64,000 nt of DNA from Longitalea arenae (lineage in GTDB: Bacteria > Bacteroidota > Bacteroidia > Chitinophagales > Chitinophagaceae), in the NCBI RefSeq assembly GCF_016924755.1, contig NZ_JAFFJX010000014.1:100446-164445 (forward strand), written 5' to 3'. Below are positions 57,201 to 64,000 of the stretch, one piece after another. How positions within the stretch are numbered: position 1 is the stretch's first letter; each line of letters begins with the position of its first letter. A program made the position numbers and the translations under genes. The notes under the pieces are model-generated. The model made no database searches. It was not told the DNA's origin and saw only the letters and a program-made list of their open reading frames with translations.

Positions 57201-59339
57201 ACTGGCCACAAAGCCGATGGTGCCCCGGTTTGGCGCCAAAGTAAATTTTTCCGACAGGGTTTCATTCACCGACAATCGTTGCGGGTAATAAGTAAAAAAG
57301 TCGCCGGCCTGACAACCATTTACAAAGAAAACCGGGTACTTGCCCTGGTTATTATAATTTTCGGGATTATCGATATTGAACTCCAGTGTAGTTGCTGACG
57401 AGTGACCGAAATAGGTAAGAAAAGTGATACCTTCTGCGAACAGTTTAGCTAATTTCTCCGGCGACACCTGTTCATTCGGATTAGTAGAAGCTTTGCAGAA
57501 CGTATGTACATTGGCGCCAAAGAGGGTGTCTTTCAGGATATGCTCGTAGATCTCCATGTAATTACACAATACCACGCCCAGGTAGGCATCGCTCGATCCC
57601 GTTACATGCACCACATTCTTCCACCAGCCCTTATCCGCAACGCTGTTGGAAGTTGTTTTTTGCACCGCCTCATATTCTTTTATCTTATTCAGGTAGTACT
57701 CGATCTCCTCGCCACGAACCACCGATAAGCGCCCGATAGGTATGGCTGGCACCGGCACTGTAATATCTTTTGCACTCATTAAATTATCCGACCCCGGGTA
57801 ACCGAAAGTAGGAACCAGGTTCACCCGTTCTATCAGGTTGTTATTGGGCAGATTAGGGTTTCGTTCCGCATATTGGTATTCCGAATAGTTTACACCCCGC
57901 CCGATCAGGAAGATGTCTTTGATGGGGGCGGCAAAGCTATCTTTTGCATAACTGATAAAATTACGGACCGACAATGGATGCTTTTTAATGCCATAGGCAA
58001 ACTGATCTACCAGCTCATCAATATCTGCAATCAATACTTTGTGACTGCCTCCGGCCGCCGATTCGCGATAATTTTTATAATCTTCTACCGGGTTATTACC
58101 ACGTGAACCGGTGTACAGGATGGGATTGCTTATTATGAGATAATCCGCTCTATGCTGGTCGGCCAGCTTTTTATAATCTTTAAAAACGCGTGGAGTAAGC
58201 TGGGTGATCGTTGTGATGTTCGCGGCTTCCTCACTTACCAGTACCAGATGCCTGCTGTAACCACTGCCAGGTAATGCAAAGCGCACCATACCGGCGGCAA
58301 CATCACCCACAAACCGTTCGCCGTTCCTGCGGTCATACAATACCGGTTGTGTGCCGCCAAAATTGAAATTACTGATCTGCAAAAAATAACCACTGGCTTT
58401 GGCCGGCAGCTCAAAACCAAAGTTCGACTGCCCGTTGAAATCAAATGTGCGGGGATATGTGAACTCAAAGAAGGAAACCCGCATGCGGTCCCTTGTATTG
58501 TTGTTCGTATTAATAAATTGTACGGCTGCCGTTCCGCTGCTGATATCGCCTGTATTGACGGGTATGGTGGTGACAAGGTCATTAAAATAATCCAGCGCCG
58601 TGTCCTTCACTTCTACGCCATTTACGTTTATTTTTATATGGCGGGCATTGGGCGCATTACCAGTTGCGCCTACCTTTAACAAAGAAGCCGGACCGCCGCC
58701 ATACACTTTCAGGTCGCTCAGGGCAGTTGTCAACGGGTTCGAAGGACCAATGTCACCACTGCTAAAAAATTCACCTTTATCATAAGAAGAAGAATACACA
58801 TAGACGCCTACCAGGGAGGCAAAACCGGGGTTCGGCGTGGCGCTTTTGTAATAATAACCGGCGGTGTCCATAAAGTAAGGCTCCACTGGCAACCCATTTC
58901 CGGCCACATTATTAAACACTTCATTATACCTGAATCCCGACTGGTTGGTATTTACACTCAAAAAATAAGCTGCGGTATCGGTTTGTAAACTGTATTCCGT
59001 GGTATGCTGAAACTCAGGTTGCCGGTATAATGCCTTGTCGGGTTCTCCATCATTGCGTTCACCCCAGAATTCGAGGTAACCGTTCGAAGGCAGCACGCCG
59101 TTTGGTACGGATGAATAGAACGGAACTTTTTCCCCATTGCGCCACAGCTCCAGGAACTCGACTGAAACATTGCCAAGACCATTGGCATCGAGCAGGGATT
59201 TGGGAATGCGGTACAGACCGTCATTGCCTACCTTGAACTTATAATACGTTTGGCCATACTTTATCCACTCTTTATTGTACTGCTGGGCAGTAGCAGCAAA
59301 ACCTGCTACTAACAGCAACAGGGTAAAAATCTTCCTCAT
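54243..59339 (-). CDS. porU: Type IX secretion system PorU-family sortase (C25 cysteine peptidase, long form)
   Basis: I use the ATG at 59339 (1698 aa); a TTG three codons upstream is the alternative. The signal peptide is MRKIFTLLLLVAGFAATA, cut before QQ. A C25 gingipain-type domain covers about residues 400-780: the catalytic His646 is in TYFGHSSA and Cys676 in FVNGCQAGDFF. The central part has Ig-like/CARDB-type repeats. The C-terminus contains NYPNPFSTSTAFVFTI and a FlgD-like VTGKIVREI ending in GNGVYLYRI, similar to T9SS C-terminal domains. PorU removes sorting domains and attaches cargo to A-LPS at the cell surface. The protein is much longer than the 1150-1300 residues usual for PorU and may be the form called PorU2. 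Cotranscribed with porV (36-bp gap). Confidence 0.85.
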   Translation of the reverse strand: MRKIFTLLLLVAGFAATAQQYNKEWIKYGQTYYKFKVGNDGLYRIPKSLLDANGLGNVSVEFLELWRNGEKVPFYSSVPNGVLPSNGYLEFWGERNDGEPDKALYRQPEFQHTTEYSLQTDTAAYFLSVNTNQSGFRYNEVFNNVAGNGLPVEPYFMDTAGYYYKSATPNPGFASLVGVYVYSSSYDKGEFFSSGDIGPSNPLTTALSDLKVYGGGPASLLKVGATGNAPNARHIKINVNGVEVKDTALDYFNDLVTTIPVNTGDISSGTAAVQFINTNNNTRDRMRVSFFEFTYPRTFDFNGQSNFGFELPAKASGYFLQISNFNFGGTQPVLYDRRNGERFVGDVAAGMVRFALPGSGYSRHLVLVSEEAANITTITQLTPRVFKDYKKLADQHRADYLIISNPILYTGSRGNNPVEDYKNYRESAAGGSHKVLIADIDELVDQFAYGIKKHPLSVRNFISYAKDSFAAPIKDIFLIGRGVNYSEYQYAERNPNLPNNNLIERVNLVPTFGYPGSDNLMSAKDITVPVPAIPIGRLSVVRGEEIEYYLNKIKEYEAVQKTTSNSVADKGWWKNVVHVTGSSDAYLGVVLCNYMEIYEHILKDTLFGANVHTFCKASTNPNEQVSPEKLAKLFAEGITFLTYFGHSSATTLEFNIDNPENYNNQGKYPVFFVNGCQAGDFFTYYPQRLSVNETLSEKFTLAPNRGTIGFVASTHYGIVNYLNLYLSGLYGLIAKQDYDKTLGETMRDAMGEMISATGNHDFYSRMHAEQITLHGDPAIFINAQPKPDYIIEDQFVQVNPAFISVAENRFSLKVKAINLGKAPADSIILEIKRQYPDGSTSFVYREKIPGIRYADSITLNVPIVASRDKGLNKLIVTIDAGNVADEISESNNTITKQFYIYENEARPAYPYMYAIINNPTQTLYASTANPFSPQRNYIFEIDTTGAFNSSLKVSKTISGPGGILEFNPGITYKDSTVYYWRVATEPEQGSEHQWITSSFMYMPGTTEGYAQDHYHQNLKSISERVTLDTTTRQWKYGTRSNNLFINTGTWGISAFYEQEVEVSVDGHTIGQNFCAYSSVAFMVFDPVSFKPWKNNYDPVTGDGQYGSWNNCYTMRDYNFEFRYQDSASREKMRQFMEDVIPDGYYVVARSGLRYPSLTGGFAQDWINDTLRYGQYKSIYHSFLKYGFTEVDSFSRPRQFIFVYKKNDNANFTPVFKFTKGTDDKATLSVNCITPDTIGYITSPVFGPAKKWKEVSWKGESLEDPSPDGPSVEVVGVANDNTEALLYTLDKNTHNFDLSAVDASRYPFMKLRMRNIDSLKLTPYQLKSWRVYCDPAPEGSMAANLYLTQMRDTFTLGETATFGIAFKNISNKPFDSIKVKAVVIDQNNVSHTLFVRKQKPIISGDTIHVSLDFGTTAYPGSNVLFVDVNADNDQPEQYFFNNFVYKNFYVWPDNKNPILDVTFDGVHILNRDIVSSKPNIEIKLKDESSYLLLNDTSLASVQVKYPDGTLRTYSFDNDTLRFIPATSGSENTATIQFTPQFNRQINPEGDVYELIVVGKDRSGNKAGNIAYRIAFTVISKPMISNVLNYPNPFSTSTAFVFTITGSEIPQNIRIQILTVTGKIVREITMNELGPLHIGRNITEFKWDGTDQYGQKLGNGVYLYRIITSLNGKTMEKYKSQGDNTDQYFNNGYGKMYLMR

Positions 59340-59375
59340 AATATACAAGTTTCAGATTCCTTTCAATAGGGTAGT

Positions 59376-60485
59376 TTACTTTTTATTCACCTTTTTAACC
59401 AGGTCCACTTTTAGCGAAAACACATGGGTATATAACGGATTCGATTGATTGGCTAAATTGGTAAAGGCATAATCGATCAGCACATTCGAGAGTCTGAATC
59501 CGGCGCCTACCGCAGGCTGATAGATCCATACTTTTTTGGTATTGGTAATATCGTCGTCGTCCAATGCCCGCTGAAAGTTGTTAATGCCCGCGCGCACAAA
59601 GAACACGTTCTTCCAGGAAGCTTCCAGGCCCAGCTTGGGGTCCAGGCTGGCAACATTTGAGCTGATCACGGTATTGCGCCGGCCATCGAAAGTGAGGTCG
59701 AAATTGGCCTCGGCCATCAGGTTCAGGTTCCTGTTCAGTTTAAATATGTAGTTACCACCTAAAACCAGTTTGGGGGCAGTCAGTTCAGTTGACTTGCTCG
59801 GTATTTCGTTGCCGGTATAATAAAATACTTCCCGCATTTTTTCGGGCAGACTGAAAGACCAGGCATTGAAGGTAGTGGTAACATCGCGGGCCATGATCCC
59901 GATCTTCCATTTCTCATTTACGATCTGGATGCCGGCATCGAAGCCAAATCCCCAGGCAGAAGCCATATCGCCCGCTTTGCGGTGAATAATCTTGGCATTG
60001 ATACCGCCGCTGATCTTGCTTTTACCCGTTGATTTTATAGTTTGGGCCAATGACAGCAGGAACGCATAATCGGCCGAAGAAAATGTGGTGATATTACTGA
60101 AGTTGATGGAGCCATCTGCTTCTACCAGGAAAACGGTATTGGGAATATCATCTACCGCAAACCGTAATAACGATAATCCTAAAACCCTTTTATTATCTTT
60201 CAGTGGTATGGCCAAACTGCCATAATCGTATTTGCCGATGCCGGCAAAATATTCGGCATGCATCAAATTGAGCTGGGGATTGTCTTTCACATTCACCAAC
60301 CCGGCCGGGTTCCAGTAACCTGCCGTGCCATCACTAACCGAAGCAACCTGTGCGCTTGCCATTGCCAAACCACGGGCACCGGCGCCGATATTCAAAAACT
60401 CATTAGAATATTTACGGAACTGCGCATAGGAGATTTGCTGTATCAATAACACAACAAGGGTAACGTAAAGACGGGTCCTTTTCAT
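59376..60485 (-). CDS. porV: Type IX secretion system outer-membrane protein PorV
   Basis: I take the ATG at 60485 (369 aa), since the upstream TTG frame would extend the signal peptide. The signal peptide is MKRTRLYVTLVVLLIQQISYA, cut before Gln. The mature protein is a FadL-like beta-barrel; the start NEFLNIGAGARGLAMASAQV, with GTAGYWNPAGL, is the PorV/PorQ signature. PorV works as a shuttle that takes folded cargo from the translocon to PorU. It heads the minus-strand unit porV-porU. This fits the T9SS-tagged peptidase at 13-15 kb. The remaining T9SS genes (porK, L, M, N, sov) are outside the window. Confidence 0.92.
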   Translation of the reverse strand: MKRTRLYVTLVVLLIQQISYAQFRKYSNEFLNIGAGARGLAMASAQVASVSDGTAGYWNPAGLVNVKDNPQLNLMHAEYFAGIGKYDYGSLAIPLKDNKRVLGLSLLRFAVDDIPNTVFLVEADGSINFSNITTFSSADYAFLLSLAQTIKSTGKSKISGGINAKIIHRKAGDMASAWGFGFDAGIQIVNEKWKIGIMARDVTTTFNAWSFSLPEKMREVFYYTGNEIPSKSTELTAPKLVLGGNYIFKLNRNLNLMAEANFDLTFDGRRNTVISSNVASLDPKLGLEASWKNVFFVRAGINNFQRALDDDDITNTKKVWIYQPAVGAGFRLSNVLIDYAFTNLANQSNPLYTHVFSLKVDLVKKVNKK

Positions 60486-60813
60486 TGATCCAATTTTCGA
60501 AATAAGCAACTTGATGATTAGACTATTTCTTTAGGATATTGGCTGCACCCGTTGATAAAGCGTGCCTGAACTTGATCTTGAAAATGTTGACATTTTTAAC
60601 AGGTCGGGGCCATCATTTTCAAACGTTTTTACAATTAAAATATTGCATCTTCTGGGCAAAGTTGCGGTAATCCTTACATTTGCATAATTCATTGATTTAC
60701 TACATAAAAACATGTATTAAGGAACTGGTAAATCATGTAAGGGCAGCGCAAATGTAAAACGTTTGCGCGGTGAATCATAATCGAATTTATTACTCGTTTA
60801 ATGTCAATATAAT
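60486..60813. other. Divergent promoter region of porV and tyrS
   Basis: No gene. It holds a TACATTTG box on the plus strand (60675-60682), a TACATTTG box on the minus strand (60756-60749), and the inverted repeat below. Neither box has a -33 element at ideal spacing, so the transcription starts are uncertain. Confidence 0.45.
60746..60768. promoter_or_regulatory. Inverted repeat GCGCAAA-N9-TTTGCGC upstream of tyrS
   Basis: Perfect 7-bp arms lie 45 bp upstream of the tyrS ATG and overlap the minus-strand TACATTTG box of porV. It could be an operator shared by the two genes. No T-box features are seen. Confidence 0.45.
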
Positions 60814-62091
60814 ATGAACCTGGTTGCAGAATTAAAATGGCGGGGTATGATACAGGATATTATGCCCGGAACCGAAGAACAGCTGAATAAAGAAATGACC
60901 ACCGGCTATATCGGTTTCGACCCCACTTCGGATAGTCTTCATATTGGGAGCCTCGTCCCTATCCTGTTGCTGGTACACATGCAACGGGCCGGACATAAAC
61001 CCATTGCGCTCATCGGCGGCGCCACCGGGATGATTGGCGATCCATCTGGCAAAAGCGAAGAAAGGAATTTCCTCAGCGAAGATCAGCTGCAGAAAAACCT
61101 CGATGGAATAAAAAAGCAACTGGAACAGTTCCTCGACTTCGACCCGGCGAAACCCAATGCAGCGGAAATGGCCAATAACTACGACTGGTTCAGGAACATT
61201 TCCTTCATCCAGTTCCTGCGCGATGCAGGCAAACATATTACCGTGAACTATATGATGGCCAAGGACAGTGTGAGAAAACGCATCGAGGGCGAGACCGGCA
61301 TCAGCTATACCGAGTTTGCCTACCAGCTGATGCAGGGATACGACTACTTCTGGCTCTACCAGCATAAAAACTGCAAGCTGCAAATGGGCGGCAGTGACCA
61401 ATGGGGTAATATCACCACCGGTACAGAATTTATCCGTCGTAAGGCCGGAGGCGAAGCGTTTGCCCTTACCTGTCCCCTGCTCACCAAAGCAGATGGCGGC
61501 AAATTCGGTAAAAGTGAAAAAGGGAATGTGTGGCTGGCGCCTGACAAAACCTCGCCCTACGAATTTTACCAGTTCTGGCTCAATGCAGCCGACGCCGATG
61601 CTGAAAAATGGATCAAAATATTTACGTTCCTTTCCCAGGACACGATCAACCAGCTCATAGAAGACCATCGCAAGGATGCAGCAGCCCGGCTTTTGCAAAA
61701 AGCCCTGGCCAAAGAAGTGACCATTTTTGTACATGGAGAAGAGGAATACCGCAAAGCGATCGAGACCACTGAAAAACTCTTCGAACAGCAAAATGCCCCG
61801 GCGGAATCGCTGAGTGTGGAAGACCTGGAAGGCATGAATGGCGTGACTAAATTCGATTTTGAATTGTCAAAACTGCAGGCAGGGGTCGACGTTGTGACTT
61901 TCCTCGCCGAAACCAAAATATTTCCCAGCAAAGGTGAAGCCCGTAAAATGGTACAGGGCGGCGGCGTAAGCATCAACCGCCGTAAAGTAGAGCAGGTAGC
62001 CTTAACCGTAGATGCATCCATGCTCCTGCATGGCATGTATTTGCTTATTCAAAAGGGAAAGAAACATTATTACCTGGTAAAGGCAAGCTAG
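60814..62091 (+). CDS. tyrS: Tyrosyl-tRNA synthetase
   Basis: The 425-aa class I enzyme charges tRNA-Tyr. The HIGH motif is HIGS at residue 43, and KMSKS appears as KFGKS starting at residue 230. The tyrosine pocket segment YEFYQFWLNAADADAEKWIK follows. The C-terminal part (about 350-425) is an S4-like RNA-binding domain with KGEARKMVQGGGVSINRRKV. The length is normal for the TyrRS-S form. Its substrate tRNA-Tyr is encoded at 47677-47759. The last codons form one arm of a bidirectional terminator with the convergent gene. Confidence 0.97.
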   Translation: MNLVAELKWRGMIQDIMPGTEEQLNKEMTTGYIGFDPTSDSLHIGSLVPILLLVHMQRAGHKPIALIGGATGMIGDPSGKSEERNFLSEDQLQKNLDGIKKQLEQFLDFDPAKPNAAEMANNYDWFRNISFIQFLRDAGKHITVNYMMAKDSVRKRIEGETGISYTEFAYQLMQGYDYFWLYQHKNCKLQMGGSDQWGNITTGTEFIRRKAGGEAFALTCPLLTKADGGKFGKSEKGNVWLAPDKTSPYEFYQFWLNAADADAEKWIKIFTFLSQDTINQLIEDHRKDAAARLLQKALAKEVTIFVHGEEEYRKAIETTEKLFEQQNAPAESLSVEDLEGMNGVTKFDFELSKLQAGVDVVTFLAETKIFPSKGEARKMVQGGGVSINRRKVEQVALTVDASMLLHGMYLLIQKGKKHYYLVKAS

Positions 62092-62113
62092 TATAAGCTA
62101 CTTGCCTTTTTTG
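62079..62113. terminator. Bidirectional terminator overlapping the stops of tyrS and the aminotransferase gene
   Basis: AAAGGCAAG (62079-62087) pairs with CTTGCCTTT (62101-62109), with a T-run on the plus strand and T residues on the other strand. The stop codons of both genes lie in the loop. Confidence 0.88.
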
Positions 62114-63423
62114 CTATTCCTCCAGAAATCGGGAAATGCCTGGATCCCTTCCACTAACACATCCAGCTGTTTGGTAGTGGTATATACATTGGGGGTTAAA
62201 CGAACACCCCGGATATCTTCGCGTTCTAAATGGGTACCATGGATCTTATACCGGTTCCAGAGGAATGCGTCGAGGTCAACCGCTTTAACGCCCGGCAAGT
62301 TAAAGCTTACCAGGCCGATCGCGCAGCCAAAGCCCGGCTTCATGGAGGTGCCGAACTGAATGCCGGGGATATCTTTCACCTTATTCATCCAATAGTTTTT
62401 AAGGAAGAACAGGCGTTGTTCTTTACGTTGCGCGCCGATCATTTCATAAAACTCGATGGCTTTGCCCACGGCCTGTTCAATAAAGAAAGGCCGGGTGCCC
62501 AGGTGTTCGAATTTGCGGATATCATCGGCCTTTGCATCCGGCGCTGCAAAGAGTGGATAGAGGCTTTTGATCTTTTCTTTTTTTACGTACAGAAAACCGG
62601 CGCCAATGCAGGCGCTTAGCCATTTGTGCAGGCTGGTGCCGAAATAATCGGCCCCCAGCTCTGGTATCGTGAATTGAAAGTGGGCGAAGCTATGTGCGCC
62701 ATCTACTATTACTTCAATGCCTTTTTGATGAGCGGCATCGGCGATCCGGCGAACCGGCAGCATCTGACCATTCCAGTTGATCACATGGGTCAAATGCACC
62801 ACTTTGGTTTTGGCCGTGAAAGCCTGGGTATAGGTATTCACCAGTTGATCGGCATCTTCGCTGGGCATGGAGAGGTTGATCCAGACCAGCCTGATACCGT
62901 CCCGTAGCTCCCGTTGTTTCCAGGCATTGATCATATTAGGATAATCCTGTTTGCATACAACCACCTCATCGCCCGGTTTCAGAGGCAGGCCGAAGATGAT
63001 GGTTTCCAGGGCTTCAGATGCATTCCGTTGAATAGCAAGCTCTTCGGGGTTGCAGCCGGCCAGGCGGGCCAGGTTTTGGCGCAGCGGTTCGCGGCCCTGG
63101 TCTAGAATGCGCCACATGAAGTAGCTGGGCGCTTCATTACAGATATCGAAGTGGCGTTTCATGGCATCCTGCACGGTTTTAGGGGAAGGCGCCACGCCGC
63201 CGTTATTTAAATTGATGAGGTAGGGCGAAACGGTGTAGGCTTGCTGGATATAGTACCAGAAATCTTCGTCGGAAGCCAGTTGTTCGGGTGTTTTGTCATA
63301 GGCGGTTTGCAGGGCCTGGTGAAGGTTGCGGCTCCAGGCCGGCTGGGTAAATGACGATAATAAAGAGCCTGCAGTAAGCGCTTTACAGGCCTGTAAGAAG
63401 GAACGGCGGTTTAAAGTAGGCAT
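62098..63423 (-). CDS. Class V aminotransferase (isopenicillin-N-epimerase-like) with Tat signal
   Basis: The 441-aa PLP enzyme has a twin-arginine signal (NRRSFLQACKALTAGSLLSS, ending near QPAWS), so it should be folded with its cofactor in the cytoplasm and exported to the periplasm. PLP is bound by Lys267 in TSLHKWLSA. Other marks are NNGGVAPSP near residue 75, DGAHSFAH near 241, with the Asp that contacts the PLP nitrogen, and RIS/RVT-like ends in GVRLTPNVYTT. Relatives include selenocysteine lyase-like and isopenicillin N epimerase-like proteins, none of which defines the substrate here. It is convergent with tyrS. Confidence 0.88.
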   Translation of the reverse strand: MPTLNRRSFLQACKALTAGSLLSSFTQPAWSRNLHQALQTAYDKTPEQLASDEDFWYYIQQAYTVSPYLINLNNGGVAPSPKTVQDAMKRHFDICNEAPSYFMWRILDQGREPLRQNLARLAGCNPEELAIQRNASEALETIIFGLPLKPGDEVVVCKQDYPNMINAWKQRELRDGIRLVWINLSMPSEDADQLVNTYTQAFTAKTKVVHLTHVINWNGQMLPVRRIADAAHQKGIEVIVDGAHSFAHFQFTIPELGADYFGTSLHKWLSACIGAGFLYVKKEKIKSLYPLFAAPDAKADDIRKFEHLGTRPFFIEQAVGKAIEFYEMIGAQRKEQRLFFLKNYWMNKVKDIPGIQFGTSMKPGFGCAIGLVSFNLPGVKAVDLDAFLWNRYKIHGTHLEREDIRGVRLTPNVYTTTKQLDVLVEGIQAFPDFWRNSKKGK

Positions 63424-63567
63424 GGGAGTAAATTTGGATAAGGAGGGTATTTGATTTAAAAATGCTTAAAAAATTTCTCACGAAAAATAATGAATAATTG
63501 GCATTTTCATTTGGGGAAAAGGATAGAAGCCCTTACTTTTGCACTCCTTTCTAAAAGGATTAAAGGC

Positions 63568-63638
63568 TGCCCGATAGTATAATGGTAGTACGACAGATTT
63601 TGGTTCTGTTTGTCTTGGTTCGAATCCAGGTCGGGCAA
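63568..63638 (+). tRNA. tRNA-Gln (TTG anticodon)
   Basis: Acceptor TGCCCGA/TCGGGCA, D arm with TATAATGGTAGTA, anticodon stem ACAGA/TCTGT with loop TTTTGGT (TTG), T loop TTCGAAT, discriminator A. CCA not encoded. The gene stands alone upstream of a terminator and the window edge. Confidence 0.95.
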
Positions 63639-63950
63639 CAAAAGGCCTCAACCAAAGTGGCTCAACGAGGTTCAAAACGAACAAAACCCGTTACAGACAA
63701 GGATTGTAGCGGGTTTTTTATTTTTTATCATCTTGCCGTCTTCCCGCCAAAAACCGCCGATTCCCGTTAGTTTTGTTTCACTTTTTGTTGCAGTTTTCAT
63801 TACAGTTTTTCTTATATTCGGAGAGTGTAAAAGATATAGTGATGAAAATGCCAACCTACTATCCGGTACATAATTACGGATCAGGTTGAAAAATTGGGGG
63901 ATTTAGGAGAAAGTTGTTGTTTTGCAGCCTAATAAAACTGACAAGAAACA
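63639..63950. other. Region between tRNA-Gln and the window edge
   Basis: It holds the terminator at 63686-63721 and then AT-rich sequence with no convincing gene. Some frames of 60-87 codons overlap one another and are not supported. The stretch near 63870-63900 may be the left end of a mobile element (see last feature). Confidence 0.4.
63686..63721 (+). terminator. Rho-independent terminator after tRNA-Gln
   Basis: CCCGTTACA pairs with TGTAGCGGG (one G-T pair), followed by a TTTTTT run. It ends the tRNA-Gln transcript. Confidence 0.88.
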
Positions 63951-64000
63951 TTGGAAAAGGACCAGGAAAAAGAATTGTTAGGCTATTTTTTACCAGCAGG
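63951..64000 (+). CDS. Start of a probable transposase (ISAon1-like), truncated by the window edge
   Basis: The last 50 bases read LEKDQEKELLGYFLPAG in one open frame. The pattern KELLxYFLPxG at a protein start is what I recall from ISAon1-family transposase N-terminal regions in Bacteroidota. The only start in the frame is a TTG at 63951, as an in-frame TGA lies at 63939. Only 16 residues are seen, so the call is weak. If right, a mobile element lies just downstream of tRNA-Gln. Confidence 0.35.
   Translation, partial: MEKDQEKELLGYFLPA

Noticed and set aside
60486..60813. T-box leader for tyrS
   Set aside because: No T-box sequence or specifier stem is seen, and T-boxes are not typical of Bacteroidota.
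60832..61791. 319-codon frame antisense to tyrS
   Set aside because: Shadow of tyrS; no family features.

Overview
The window reads as a chromosomal piece of a Bacteroidota bacterium, most likely Chitinophagaceae (Chitinophaga/Niastella type). The signs are a SusC/SusD outer-membrane pair, the type IX secretion proteins PorV and a PorU-type sortase, a secreted protein ending in a T9SS sorting domain, and promoters of the Bacteroidota form (TTTG, 17-20 nt, TAnnTTTG). The family placement is inference.

Layout. 1-3012: 3' part of a secreted glycoside hydrolase family 2 enzyme. 3135-3867: a small unknown protein and a CinA C-terminal-type amidase. 3919-12706 (minus strand): SDR, zinc alcohol dehydrogenase, treZ, treY and treX, probably one unit making trehalose from glycogen or maltodextrin. 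13048-16062: a T9SS-exported putative zinc peptidase and an Hsp20 chaperone. 16885-25063: housekeeping genes accA, dapA, rnz, a fructosamine-kinase-like gene, rfaE1, an amino-acid permease and an OmpH/Skp-like gene.

25198-50352 (minus strand) is the core gene-expression cluster. In transcription order: rpsU, xerC-type recombinase, hpf, tRNA-Thr, tRNA-Tyr, tRNA-Gly, tRNA-Thr, tuf, tRNA-Trp, secE, nusG, rplK, rplA, rplJ, rplL, rpoB, rpoC. It is split twice. Between nusG and rplK lie a gene for a protein with a Lys/Ala-rich half and an Asp/Glu-rich half, and a long degenerate heptanucleotide repeat. Between rplL and rpoB lies a LacI regulator with a SusC/SusD pair. Decayed tRNA copies lie among the intact tRNA genes.

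50449-64000: ribE, a GT2 plus YfhO-like pair (polyprenyl-linked sugar transfer), porV and a large PorU-family sortase, tyrS, a Tat-exported class V aminotransferase, tRNA-Gln, and at the very edge the probable first codons of a transposase.

The most unusual content is non-coding. Three intergenic tracts are built of degenerate 7-bp units with a different consensus at each locus, and one tract has 8-bp units. There are also pseudo-tRNAs, an 18-bp dispersed repeat, a possible attenuator before rpoB, and the charge-split protein. No CRISPR array, rRNA gene or complete insertion sequence was seen.
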